64,000 nucleotides of DNA, taken from contig NZ_BAKM01000027.1 of assembly GCF_000614185.1 (NCBI RefSeq), forward strand, positions 19,568 through 83,567, written 5' to 3'. Position numbers and translations under genes: made by a program. Shown here piece after piece: positions 38,014 to 47,498 of the stretch (positions are counted from its first letter, which is position 1; each line of letters opens with the position of its first letter). The notes beneath the pieces were generated by a model that saw only the letters and a list, made by a program, of their open reading frames with translations, did no database searches and was not told where the DNA came from. This DNA is from Phocaeicola sartorii JCM 17136 = DSM 21941 (GTDB taxonomy: Bacteria > Bacteroidota > Bacteroidia > Bacteroidales > Bacteroidaceae).

Positions 38014-40083
38014 ATGAAAAAGAGTATCGTGTTATTATTGTGCCTGGCCGGCATGATATCTTGTTCAAAGAGAGAAGATTTGTTTGATAAGGCTAAAGTG
38101 GAGGAGGAGTCGAAAGAAAATTTTCCAGCTCAGGATATTGATTCTGATCATGATTGGAATATGACGTCGGTGGGAGTTTTGAAGGTTTCTGTCAATCAAG
38201 GTTCCGGTGAAGTTTATACGGTGAAAGTATATACAGCCAATCCGCTGAATGAGCAGAGCGGTGCCAGGCTGATGGCAAAACGAGAACAGGTAAAGGATGG
38301 TACTGTGCTGTCATTGACTTTTGATATGCCGAAAGCGACTGCTTTTGTTTATGTGTTGCTGGAAGATAAAATCTATAACCGTTCGGTGAAGATGGTTGAT
38401 ATGTCTGTCGCTGCTCCGCAAGTGTCATGGGGTGCGGTGGGACGAAGTGTCCGTAGCGCAAACGCTCTCTCCCGTAGTGTCATTTCATATATAGCTCCCA
38501 CCGACGCTGATTTCTTTAATGATATACCTGCTGGTGCTCAGCCTTATCCAACAACATGGACTGGAATACTAAATGGAAATTATTATCTTGAGAATTGTGA
38601 ATTCAGCCAATTGCATGGTGGAACCACGGGTACTTATAACTTATTTATAAAAGGGACTGTTTCGTTAGGCTCCGATAGCTGGCCGGCCGGTACCACGGTG
38701 TATGTCCTTCCCGGCAGTACGCTGGAGATGAGTGGTAGCCTGAATCTGCTGGCCGGAACGGCGTTGTATATTTCCAGGGGTGGGACGCTGAATGTGACGA
38801 ATATGCAGCTCACAGGTGGTGGCTATAGCCAATTATATAACAGAGGTACTGTTCTTGTATCGGGGACAGTGGAGGAAAATTCCAATGGCGATAATATCAT
38901 TTATAATGATGGGAGCTTTGAAGCCTCTGTTGTAAATATAACCAATTCAACGACTTTTATAAATCTGTCGGAACTTAGAACCCGGCAGCTGGCCTTCTCA
39001 GCATCAGGCAGACTGCTTAATGAATCAGGAGCCAAGGTGGTGGTAAGTGGTGAGACATCTTTGGCGAATCGCACGAATATTATCGAAAATAATGGCTCTT
39101 TTACAACGGCGTCACTTAAGGTGTCCGGTGGTATGCAACTTTATAATAATTGCCGGTTCACAGTAACAGGGGCGGCAATGTTAAGAGGGGATATCCAACA
39201 GGACGGACAGGCCTGCTTTGAAGCCGATGAGGTGAAAATGGATGGTATGACCATCAACCTGGGATCGGAGTCCATGTTTTATGTGAAGTCGGCAATGACA
39301 TATAGTGGCGGACAAAGCAGGATTACCGGCGTGGGGGATAAATCGGCCCTGCTATGGGTGGATGCTGTCTGTCAGTGTGCCTGGAAGTCGGTAACTTACA
39401 GTGGCAACTTAAAAGTGGCGGTAAAAGGTCATACTCCGGAAAACACTCAGTGGAATATTTATTATATAGCGGAAGAAGCGGTGGAGATAATCGGTACAGA
39501 ACAAGTAAAACTAGGGACGGCTAATGGCTGTGGTAACAGTTATACCACCGATAATGGCGGAACTTCCACCGGTACTGATACTCCTTTAGTCTATACTTAT
39601 GCTTTTGAGGATATCACCACCACAGCGGGTGACTATGACTTTAATGATGTGGTGCTGAAAGTGTCCGCTATACCAGTCGATGGAAAGATGGAAGTGCAGC
39701 TGGTTGCCGCAGGTGCGACAAAAAACTTGAAGGTGTTTTATGGAAATACGCCTTTGTTTGATGCCCGGGAAGTACATGTGGCCATGGGATGCGAGCCGGG
39801 GCAGATGGTAAATACGGGTGGTGTTAAAGGGGATATAGTGACGGATTGTTCAATCGTTTGGCCGGGGGATGGTACACTGGGCAACGCTGACTTTAAAATT
39901 CTTGATGTGGAAAATAACATGTACGTTTCTCTTCCCAAGTATTCCACTGCATCTATCCCTTATGCCATCGTTGTTCCTAAAGATTGGGATTATCCAGGTG
40001 AACGCCAGCGGGTAGACCATAAATATCCTCATTTTACGGATTGGGCGGAAGATATGACGCAAGAACCCGCCTGGTATGATTAA
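38014..40083 (+). CDS. LruC-domain lipoprotein, copy 2
   Basis: 689 residues. Lipobox MISC, then KREDLFDKAKVEEESKENFP, clearly paralogous to copy 1 (both share a KRE..L.D..K.EEE.K.NFP pattern and a following DWNM). The middle half repeats Asn-rich turns such as LYNRGTVLVSG and IIENNGSF, suggesting a beta-helix. The LruC part has YAFEDI and DYDFNDVVLKVS. No frameshift here. Likely co-transcribed with copy 1. Function unknown. Confidence 0.9.
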   Translation: MKKSIVLLLCLAGMISCSKREDLFDKAKVEEESKENFPAQDIDSDHDWNMTSVGVLKVSVNQGSGEVYTVKVYTANPLNEQSGARLMAKREQVKDGTVLSLTFDMPKATAFVYVLLEDKIYNRSVKMVDMSVAAPQVSWGAVGRSVRSANALSRSVISYIAPTDADFFNDIPAGAQPYPTTWTGILNGNYYLENCEFSQLHGGTTGTYNLFIKGTVSLGSDSWPAGTTVYVLPGSTLEMSGSLNLLAGTALYISRGGTLNVTNMQLTGGGYSQLYNRGTVLVSGTVEENSNGDNIIYNDGSFEASVVNITNSTTFINLSELRTRQLAFSASGRLLNESGAKVVVSGETSLANRTNIIENNGSFTTASLKVSGGMQLYNNCRFTVTGAAMLRGDIQQDGQACFEADEVKMDGMTINLGSESMFYVKSAMTYSGGQSRITGVGDKSALLWVDAVCQCAWKSVTYSGNLKVAVKGHTPENTQWNIYYIAEEAVEIIGTEQVKLGTANGCGNSYTTDNGGTSTGTDTPLVYTYAFEDITTTAGDYDFNDVVLKVSAIPVDGKMEVQLVAAGATKNLKVFYGNTPLFDAREVHVAMGCEPGQMVNTGGVKGDIVTDCSIVWPGDGTLGNADFKILDVENNMYVSLPKYSTASIPYAIVVPKDWDYPGERQRVDHKYPHFTDWAEDMTQEPAWYD

Positions 40084-40299
40084 AAAGAGGGCGGTCCGAA
40101 ATGCCTGTGAGGTATGGTAAATCCAGACCGGTGGTTTGCATGATCTAACAATAAAGGAGCGTTTTGTTCTCCGGACAACTTCCGGAAGTGTCCTTGATGT
40201 ATCGGCCTTTCTCACCGGAAAGTTGGAGGCGAAAATGCCCTCATGCCCTCACTTTTGTTCCAACTTGTTTATAATGAACTGCTTATTAATGGTGGTAGC

Positions 40300-40338
40300 A
40301 TCTATATTAGTGAGGGCATTGTCCTCACTAATATAGAT
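40300..40338. repeat. Perfect 16-bp inverted repeat
   Basis: ATCTATATTAGTGAGG and CCTCACTAATATAGAT with a 7-base loop. The segment AGTGAGGGCAT (40309-40319) is also the exact complement of ATGCCCTCACT (40243-40253), so two exclusive hairpins are possible. There is no T run directly after it. Confidence 0.85.
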
Positions 40339-40781
40339 ACATATTTCTGTATAATGCGCTTGTTTTCAGTTATATATGCTTCTTTTTATAGGCTGTTCCG
40401 GTTTGATGCAAAGCAGAGCGTTTTCAGGCTTTTTCCTTGTAAAATGTGCGCATTGAAGGGTTTGTACCTTCACGGGATATGATTCTCCGGTAGCGGTAAA
40501 AAGACCAAGACGTTTTTAAAAAAGCTCAAGGTCTTTAAAAAAAGCTCTTGATCTTTTTTGAGAACGACTTGATCTTTCAGTCATGATTCACATACGTATG
40601 CATAGGCCTACACATACGTATGTGTAGCTCTTTGCGGACGTACGTGAAAAAGCGTGTTTTCTGACACGCAGGATGTTTACGAAAAATGTTACATAATCCA
40701 TCACTTTTGTTGCAATGAAACAAAAATGCCGGCAACTGTAACAAATGTTTTATAGAGGTTGCCGGTAATGACAGGATTATT

Positions 40782-40789
40782 TATATTTG
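40782..40789 (+). promoter_or_regulatory. -7 box for the PfkB kinase gene
   Basis: TATATTTG, with GTTG 20 bp upstream (40758-40761). Confidence 0.55.
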
Positions 40790-40938
40790 CATAATCATGA
40801 TTGGTTTCGGTAACTCCAATGTGTTTTCCATTGTTCCCTTGTAGGTGCTGTGGCGGTGATGACTGTCGGAGTTGTCTATTTGTCAATACAGACCTTAAAA
40901 ATAAAGAAATGATTTCAATTGTAAACAGTAATAATATC

Positions 40939-41820
40939 ATGAATCAAATCATCGTAGGAATGGGTGAGGCACTATGGGATGTGCTGCCCGAAGGAAAGAA
41001 AATTGGTGGTGCTCCGGCAAACTTCGCTTACCATGTGTCACAATTCGGTTTTGACAGCCGGGTGGTCAGTGCGGTTGGCGATGACAAACTGGGTAATGAG
41101 ATACTAGAGAACTTTGATGGCAAGAATTTGAATTATCTGATAGAGAAAGTGCCTTATCCTACAGGAACCGTACAGGTGGAACTGGATCTTGATGGGATAC
41201 CTGTATATGATATAAAAGAAGGGGTGGCTTGGGATAATATACCTTTTACGCCTGCTTTGGAAGAGTTGGCAAAGAATGCCCGTTCCGTATGCTTCGGCTC
41301 GTTGGCGCAGCGCAGCGTGGTTTCAAGGGAAACGATCAACCGTTTCCTGAATGTTATGCCCGACGGAGAAGGACGATACAAAATTTTCGATGTGAATTTG
41401 CGCCAAGGTTTCTATACGAAGGAGGTTCTTTGCAACTCCATGAAAAAATGTAATATCTTAAAGATCAATGACGAGGAATTGATCACGGTGAGCCGTATGT
41501 TCGGTTATCCTGACATAGACTTGCAGGATAAATGCTGGATTCTGTTGGCGAAATATAATCTGAAAATGTTGATTTTAACATGTGGTGTCAATGGCAGTTA
41601 TGTCTTTACTCCGGGTGAGATTTCATTTGTGGAGACGCCCAAGGTGGAGGTAGCTGATACGGTGGGTGCGGGCGATTCGTTCACAGCAACTTTTGTGGCT
41701 GCTATATTGAAAGGAAAGCCAGTATCCGAGGCACACCGGTTGGCTGTTGAAGTTTCTGCATACGTGTGTACGCAGAATGGGGCTATGCCTGAGTTGCCGG
41801 CTCGTTTAAAGAATGAATAG
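40939..41820 (+). CDS. PfkB-family sugar kinase (fructokinase-like)
   Basis: 293 residues from ATG 40939 (an ATG at 40909 is also in frame; the start gives MNQIIVGMGEALWDVLPEG). GGAPANFAYHVSQFG is the substrate-binding loop. DTVGAGDSFTATFVAAIL holds the anion hole and catalytic Asp. FDVNLRQGFY is typical of fructokinases. It phosphorylates a sugar, most likely fructose. It stands alone, with no transporter next to it. Confidence 0.9.
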   Translation: MNQIIVGMGEALWDVLPEGKKIGGAPANFAYHVSQFGFDSRVVSAVGDDKLGNEILENFDGKNLNYLIEKVPYPTGTVQVELDLDGIPVYDIKEGVAWDNIPFTPALEELAKNARSVCFGSLAQRSVVSRETINRFLNVMPDGEGRYKIFDVNLRQGFYTKEVLCNSMKKCNILKINDEELITVSRMFGYPDIDLQDKCWILLAKYNLKMLILTCGVNGSYVFTPGEISFVETPKVEVADTVGAGDSFTATFVAAILKGKPVSEAHRLAVEVSAYVCTQNGAMPELPARLKNE

Positions 41821-42012
41821 GCTTGGAATTGTTGTTTTTATAATGGAGCACAGAGGAATGATGCTGGGGGGACTTTCTTGATTTTTGTAGAACCTTTACG
41901 ATTATCTGGAATATACCTTGATGAAAGAAACCATTGAGGGGGAAAGCTAATGACAAGTATTATCATGCGTTTGCTCCCCCCCATTTGAATAGATGACGGA
42001 TTCCTTCACTAC

Positions 42013-43695
42013 TTATTCGATAACTAGATTTTTGATTTCAAAGTCGGTATCATTGAGGTCTGAATTAGAGGCTGATTTGATATTTATCATCGTTGTTTCT
42101 TGTTTGACTTTGCTTAGTGCTATTTGCCCGTAAACAATAAGTTCGGAAGGAATTCTTTTTTCTCCAAAAGAGAATTTTATGGAGCTGTTATCCCATTTTT
42201 CCCCATTTTGATTGGAAATGTACCCCCATAAAGATGTAGCGAGGGAAAAATCTTGTGTTTTTTCCTTTAGGTTTTTTACACTGTATGTAATGAGTACTTT
42301 ATCTGCATTTCGCTTACAGCTGATGAAGTTGATGTCGAATGTTTCCGGCATGTAAACGATTTCATACTTAGCCTTACCTGTGGGTAAGGCAGAAGTCCTT
42401 CCTGGCAGGGGAATATCGTCTATTCTGAAATCATTGCTCAAATTTGTCATCCAGCTGATAAAAATCTTGGATGCTTGGGCATTGATGTCTTTTATGACGA
42501 AACTTCCATATCGGTTGATATTGCTTGGTAGATATGTATTGATGCCGTAGATTTCATTCTCGGAATTACCTAAGCTATGTAATGCTTTCCAATAGGAGAA
42601 TCCCCAATCGTCCATAATCCATGTATCGTTAGCTGTTCCTTTTATGTAGATCTTTTTTGGGGTAGCATTTGTATTTCTTATTTTATAGTTTACCGTGCAT
42701 ATATTCTTTTTTAGTGTACAGTTCAGCACTGTCAGGTCAATTCCATCAATGGTCTGTTTCATGTCCAGTACATTTTTAGGTAGTGATGACTGACGGCCTT
42801 CTAGTGGAAGGTTATCTGCACGGTAGTCTTCAGAGAGTGATGTCCTCAGAGATAAATTTAATAAAGAGGCATTGTTTCTGATATTTTTAAAATGAATCTT
42901 GCCATATAGGCTGATACCTGATGGAATGCTGATGTTATTGATTCCGTACTTTGAGTCAACATTTCCAACATTGTTATACACATCTTTATAGATGTACCCC
43001 CAGTCATCAATAACCCAAGAATCTTCGGTACTGGAAGAAGTGCTGCCTAGATTGAATTTTATAGTTTTCGATTTTGTATTTTTTATCTTGTAATAAATGG
43101 CACAAGCATTATCGGAAACTTCGGAACATAAAGCCGTGAATTCAATGCCTGAGATGATACGCGTTTGGTTATATTTATTTTCCGGAAGAGAAGAGACTCT
43201 TCCGGTGATGGCTTTGTCTATTGCTTTCATCGTTAATTTCTCATGAAGGGTTATGTGTAAATTGACTTTTGCTGCGGAAACAGCTAACTCTTTTACTGTA
43301 ATCTTTCCTTCAACTTTCTTTTTTGCTTCTAATGTATATACATCCTTTTGGTTTTCAAATTCGACTGAATAGTTATAATAAAGCCCCCAGTCATCAAGTA
43401 ACCAATCATTGTTATTGTAGTAATTAGATTTTAGTCTGACACTTTCCTTTGTTCCATTTTCTATGGTAAATGGAAGATGTAAAGTGTTGTTCTCGATGGT
43501 GGCTTCGGCAAAAGTGTATTTCAAGTCATTAACGGTTACTGTTCCGTTATCTTCTTCACCGTTATTGTCTGGATTTTCTAGGTCCGGTTTTTCAGCAATG
43601 AGGTCGTCTTCTTTAGAACAACTGCTAAGGCTTGCCAATACAATAACTGTCAGCAGTATAAGAACTGCAAATGTAAAATGAAATGTTTTTTTCAT
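42013..43695 (-). CDS. Lipoprotein with four tandem DDWG-type domains
   Basis: 560 residues. Lipobox LSSC followed by SKEDDLIAEKPD. Four similar units follow (about residues 55-170, 183-300, 316-430, 450-560), each with hydrophobic-polar strands. Three carry a DDWG motif: DWLLDDWGLYYN, SWVIDDWGYIYK and TWIMDDWGFSYW. Units 1 to 3 end with a LP.EGR or LPGR..SLP-like linker. Unit 4 has lost DDWG. I do not recognise the family. The promoter upstream (43743-43771) matches that of the secreted protein at 47415. Probably part of the ECF-controlled envelope locus. Confidence 0.85.
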   Translation of the reverse strand: MKKTFHFTFAVLILLTVIVLASLSSCSKEDDLIAEKPDLENPDNNGEEDNGTVTVNDLKYTFAEATIENNTLHLPFTIENGTKESVRLKSNYYNNNDWLLDDWGLYYNYSVEFENQKDVYTLEAKKKVEGKITVKELAVSAAKVNLHITLHEKLTMKAIDKAITGRVSSLPENKYNQTRIISGIEFTALCSEVSDNACAIYYKIKNTKSKTIKFNLGSTSSSTEDSWVIDDWGYIYKDVYNNVGNVDSKYGINNISIPSGISLYGKIHFKNIRNNASLLNLSLRTSLSEDYRADNLPLEGRQSSLPKNVLDMKQTIDGIDLTVLNCTLKKNICTVNYKIRNTNATPKKIYIKGTANDTWIMDDWGFSYWKALHSLGNSENEIYGINTYLPSNINRYGSFVIKDINAQASKIFISWMTNLSNDFRIDDIPLPGRTSALPTGKAKYEIVYMPETFDINFISCKRNADKVLITYSVKNLKEKTQDFSLATSLWGYISNQNGEKWDNSSIKFSFGEKRIPSELIVYGQIALSKVKQETTMINIKSASNSDLNDTDFEIKNLVIE

Positions 43696-43742
43696 GCGAC
43701 TCTAATTTAAATAGTTCATAATTGTTATTCTCTTCTACTGTC

Positions 43743-43771
43743 CTATCGTGAAAAGACAGAAAAGGTAAACA
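43743..43771 (-). promoter_or_regulatory. Shared promoter-like element, copy A (upstream of the four-repeat lipoprotein)
   Basis: Minus strand TGTTTACCTTTTCT, 8 bp, ACGATAG. It differs from the TAnnTTTG type and recurs with identical spacing at 47483-47455. The likely transcription start is about 40 nt before the start codon at 43695. Confidence 0.65.
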
Positions 43772-46393
43772 CTAAAATGAATTTTTCTCTTTGTCTTTGA
43801 TATTTTTTATGGTTTCAAAGTTCTTCCATACCTCTGCTTTCCGGTAGGCTTCTACATCCGGCACATACAAAGTAAGTTCCTTATAGTCCTCATCTTCAAA
43901 AGGTGGTCTGTTTCCCTCTATAATAAAGGTTGGGGGTATAATCGCTTCTATTGTGATACTTTTTAGTTTCCAGCAGGCATAAAAAGCTTTACCTTCTATC
44001 TCTGTTACATTTTGGGGTATTGTGATGTTTTCTAAGGTTATGCAGCCATAAAACATAGCATAAGGTATGCGTGCAAGGGATTTTGATATACTTACTTCAG
44101 ATAATTTATAGCATCGGATGAAAGTTCCCCAATAGATAGACTGAACTGTGTTTGGGATTTTGACAGATTTTAATTCATAGCAATCTTGAAAAGCGCAAGT
44201 GTCTATTCGGGTTATTCCTTCTGGAAGATCTATTGAGGTGAGTGAAGAGCAATGATTGAATAGACATTTATCAATACTGGTCAGTTTGCTTGGTAGATGT
44301 ATGGATTTCAGTGAATCGCAACTGGAAAAAGCCCATTCTTGTATTGTCGTGATATTATCGGGAAGATTCAGGGAAGGCAATGTTTGGCAATTATAAAATG
44401 CATCCTTTCCTATAAATGTTACGCTTTGAGGAATATCAACAGAAACTAATGATTCGCAGTTATGGAAGGTGCCGCTTTCTATTCTTGTTATGCCTTCCGG
44501 AATCCGTATAGAGGTCAGTGCATAGCATTCGCTAAACGCACTGTTATCTATTGCTTTTACGCTATTAGGTATTTGAATGTCTGTCAATGAACTACAATCT
44601 GCGAACATGGCAAATGGTATAGAGGCTATGTTATCCGGTAACTTGACGGAGGTTAATGAGCTGCAGAATCCAAAACAGAGACCGCCTATCTCTTTTACGC
44701 TGTTTGGTATTTGAATGGTTTTTAAGGAACTGCAGTTATAGAATGCACCCTCTATTTTTATGAGGCTGTCGGGTAACTTTACAGACTCTAGTGAAGTACA
44801 TTCGCTGAAAGCGGAATTGCTGATTATAGTCGCGGTGTTGGGGATGCTGACCGATTTTAGTGAATGGCAGTTTTTAAAAGAAAAACTTGGAATATCATTG
44901 TCATAATAAAGATAGTATTGATGATAGGGATTATCCTCTTGATATTTATTATAATGATTGTAATAGTAATCACCGCCTTTTACAATCTTTGCTTCTGTCA
45001 TGTCCAAAACGGCTAATACGCCTTGGGTAGGTTTGCCGAGTACGTCACTTCCGGCCATTTCTCGTAAAAAGCGGATGTCAGTTCCGTTTAGCTCTCCGGA
45101 TAAGATGAGACTCGTTATTTTATATTTTTCATCAGCTGTAATATAATCGGGCAAAGTTCCGGCCTTTTCTACGTGTATATTTTTCAGTTGTGGTATACCT
45201 TGACTGATAGAGATCGTTTCGGATACAGACTTGTTGGCATTGGATATAAAGATATGTCCGTTACGGGCATTTTTCGTTTCATTGGCTGCTATTTGGAAAA
45301 ATAATTTATGATTGACCAACGCACGCGATTCTGGGGTCTCTATGGAGGTAATCCAATTATCATCTGTTGTGACTTCAATTTCTACATTGCTGTTTAACTC
45401 TATTTCAAGGACTTCTCCGGAAGGGCTCACTGTATATTCTTTTTTAGACAAAATAATCGCATCTTTCTGCACTTGTTTGATTTTTAGAGTATCGGATAAG
45501 TCGGAATTCTTGTCATAATAGACGATTTCTGCCGAACGGTTGTCGTGTGTTTCATTGGGGCTGATTGTATAGAGTAAGGTATGGGTAGAAGCACTGCGTG
45601 ATGTTGCCTCTTTGATCCAGGCTACATTGGGCATAATGACACCGTATTCTGCATTGCTTTTTAAATCGACAGAAATGGTTTCTCCTTTGTCGGATACCGC
45701 ATAGTTATTTTGGCTCAATAGAAGGATTCCTCCTCCGGTCTGGTAAATATGGATAGTCTCTACTTTATCATTACTCTTTATATAGATTTCGCCTTCCCGC
45801 TTGTCATATTCTTCGCTAGGGGCAATATCAAACGATTGTTTCTTTGAGTTTAGAGCGCGGCTTGTTGAACTGGGGGCATGTTGTGTAATCCAGCTTTTGC
45901 ATTTTTCTGCAATAATTATCTGATAGTCAATGTTCGATTTGATTTCTACTTCGATTATTCCTCCTTCACGGTCTATTTCGAAACGGTCTGTTGTAAGAGT
46001 AAGGGCATCTTTTTGCTTCTGGGTAATCATAATAGTGCGTTTTAAGTCTCCGGCTTGTATGGTAAGCGCTATGCTACGGTCATCATATCCTTCATTTTTC
46101 GATGCGGAGACTTCTATGGAGATAGTTCCGGCTTTGCCTGAATCTTGGGATACAGTACACCAGCGGCTTCCGTTGACAGTATTTGCGATACTGATAGTCC
46201 AGTTTTTGTTGGTAGCGAACTTAAAGATTTTCACTCCTCCATTAGAATTGAAATTCATGGCATCAGTGAAATATATTTCACTGTCGGTATCTGGAGTGAT
46301 GACAGGAGATTCGTCTTTATCCGAGCATGCTGTAAAGAGGACTGTAGCTATAAACAGTAAGTATATATGAAAGTGTTCTATCGTAGTTTTCAT
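43772..46393 (-). CDS. BACON and leucine-rich-repeat (BspA-type) lipoprotein
   Basis: 873 residues. Lipobox LFTAC. Four BACON-like beta-sandwich domains (about 35-128, 130-218, 222-312, 315-402); NWTISIANT, ITITQKQK-like and DNWITSIET motifs mark them. Residues 415-860 are BspA-type leucine-rich repeats of about 23 residues, such as SLTSVKLPDNIASIPFAMF. Such proteins bind glycans or host proteins at the surface. The gene ends where the promoter element of the next gene begins, so the two are packed tightly. Confidence 0.9.
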   Translation of the reverse strand: MKTTIEHFHIYLLFIATVLFTACSDKDESPVITPDTDSEIYFTDAMNFNSNGGVKIFKFATNKNWTISIANTVNGSRWCTVSQDSGKAGTISIEVSASKNEGYDDRSIALTIQAGDLKRTIMITQKQKDALTLTTDRFEIDREGGIIEVEIKSNIDYQIIIAEKCKSWITQHAPSSTSRALNSKKQSFDIAPSEEYDKREGEIYIKSNDKVETIHIYQTGGGILLLSQNNYAVSDKGETISVDLKSNAEYGVIMPNVAWIKEATSRSASTHTLLYTISPNETHDNRSAEIVYYDKNSDLSDTLKIKQVQKDAIILSKKEYTVSPSGEVLEIELNSNVEIEVTTDDNWITSIETPESRALVNHKLFFQIAANETKNARNGHIFISNANKSVSETISISQGIPQLKNIHVEKAGTLPDYITADEKYKITSLILSGELNGTDIRFLREMAGSDVLGKPTQGVLAVLDMTEAKIVKGGDYYYNHYNKYQEDNPYHQYYLYYDNDIPSFSFKNCHSLKSVSIPNTATIISNSAFSECTSLESVKLPDSLIKIEGAFYNCSSLKTIQIPNSVKEIGGLCFGFCSSLTSVKLPDNIASIPFAMFADCSSLTDIQIPNSVKAIDNSAFSECYALTSIRIPEGITRIESGTFHNCESLVSVDIPQSVTFIGKDAFYNCQTLPSLNLPDNITTIQEWAFSSCDSLKSIHLPSKLTSIDKCLFNHCSSLTSIDLPEGITRIDTCAFQDCYELKSVKIPNTVQSIYWGTFIRCYKLSEVSISKSLARIPYAMFYGCITLENITIPQNVTEIEGKAFYACWKLKSITIEAIIPPTFIIEGNRPPFEDEDYKELTLYVPDVEAYRKAEVWKNFETIKNIKDKEKNSF

Positions 46394-46528
46394 AGTTTGA
46401 TGTTAATAAAAGTTTTGAAATAGGGATATAAAGTGTAGAATGTGAGGAATCATACAGGTCTTGTTTGGACTCCTCACATTTTTGGGCACTTGTTTATTGG
46501 TTTTTATTTGAGGAATGTTTTTCCTTGC
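46394..46528. repeat. Hairpin between two surface-protein genes
   Basis: AATGTGAGGA (46439-46448) and TCCTCACATT (46471-46480) are perfect complements with a 22-base loop. A T run follows only on the plus strand, opposite to both genes. It may be an mRNA processing or regulatory hairpin. Confidence 0.5.
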
Positions 46529-47415
46529 TTATTGGACTGAAAAATCAAAGCCAAACATGTGTTCTGCAAACCATTGGCTGTTAGCTCCGTTTTTATAGAA
46601 GAAGCAGTATTCACCTGGTTCCAACCCATTGGGAAAAGTTACTTCGAACACGTTGTTTGAAATGTCTTTTATCTCAAAGTCAATAATGTCACGTGTTGCA
46701 GTCTTGGCGGAAAATCCCATAGTGGAATAAGAAATTCCATCGGGAAAAGTACGTTTGGTTTTCTTTTCCTTCATACGGATACACTGAAATTCATTTGGAC
46801 TTTCTATTTCATTCATCATGCTATAATACCAAGAGTCTGATGTTTTTTCAAAGCTATTATTTTCATTTTTAGGAAGATAAAAACGGAAGATGGGATTGCT
46901 TGCATTGGCACCTGTCAATACAATTTTAGCATGTGCTCCCTGCATAGCTACCTTTTTGATGCCACCGGAACTGCTTAGCAAACCTATTGTTGCGGCATTA
47001 CCTAGAGCATTGTTCCCGATAACTCCGGTAGCTTTGCCTAAAATGCCGATGATAGCTCCGCTACCGTTTGCCGATTCACGTTCGAAAGTAGTACGGTACA
47101 ACTTTTTGGGTTTCCCTCCATCAGATGGATTCCACCATAATACACCTTCGTGGCCTTGGTCTACTTTGGCTATTTTCTGAATGTAAGTGATGAGCCTGAA
47201 TCTGCACCAGCATTTTTTAGCTTACGCATATCTGCAATGCTGAATGTGATGGCGCGATCTGGGCTTGTTTCTATTAATCCGATGATTTCATCACTACCGA
47301 ATCCTTCTTTTAGGAGGCTGACAATGGTTTCATTGGTTATTACTTCATTTTGTGCTTGGGCAAAGAAACTCATACTTGCCATCATACATGCTGTTATTAA
47401 AAAACGTTTCATCAT
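46529..47415 (-). CDS. Secreted protein of the ECF locus (one apparent frameshift)
   Basis: A signal peptide MMKRFLITACMMASMSFFAQAQ starts the product at 47415. Restoring one C on the coding strand near 47194 joins ADSG to LITYIQKIAKVDQG and gives 295 residues. Residues 24-75 are a short helical domain with SDEIIGLIETSPDRAITFSIADM. The rest is a beta-rich domain ending GFDFSVQ. I do not recognise the family. The shared promoter-like element lies upstream, so it probably belongs to the sigma factor regulon. Confidence 0.8.
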
Positions 47416-47454
47416 AAATACTTTAATTTTTTAAGTTGTTATTCTTTTATAGGT

Positions 47455-47483
47455 CTATCGTAATTTTAGAGAAAAGGTAAACA
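47455..47483 (-). promoter_or_regulatory. Shared promoter-like element, copy B
   Basis: Minus strand TGTTTACCTTTTCT, 8 bp, ACGATAG, with the same spacing as copy A. The likely transcription start is about 30-40 nt before the start at 47415. Both copies also share a TTGTTATTCT-type sequence nearby. Confidence 0.65.
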
Positions 47484-47498
47484 GTGAAAAACTTTTTT

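Larger units (their letters stand above)
40084..40938. other. Non-coding gap rich in palindromes and short repeats
   Basis: No credible gene was found. It holds: an imperfect palindrome at 40173-40193; ATGCCCTCATGCCCTCACT at 40235-40253; a perfect 16-bp hairpin at 40300-40338; three related AAGCTC..GATCTTT-type repeats at about 40515-40577; two CATACGTATG palindromes (40591-40600 and 40612-40623); and GCGTGT/ACACGC at 40652-40669. The kinase promoter is at its right end. Confidence 0.75.

Noticed and set aside
40136..40482. Two short plus-strand open frames after the LruC genes
   Set aside because: They run through the palindromes and repeats, overlap each other and have no protein-like composition.
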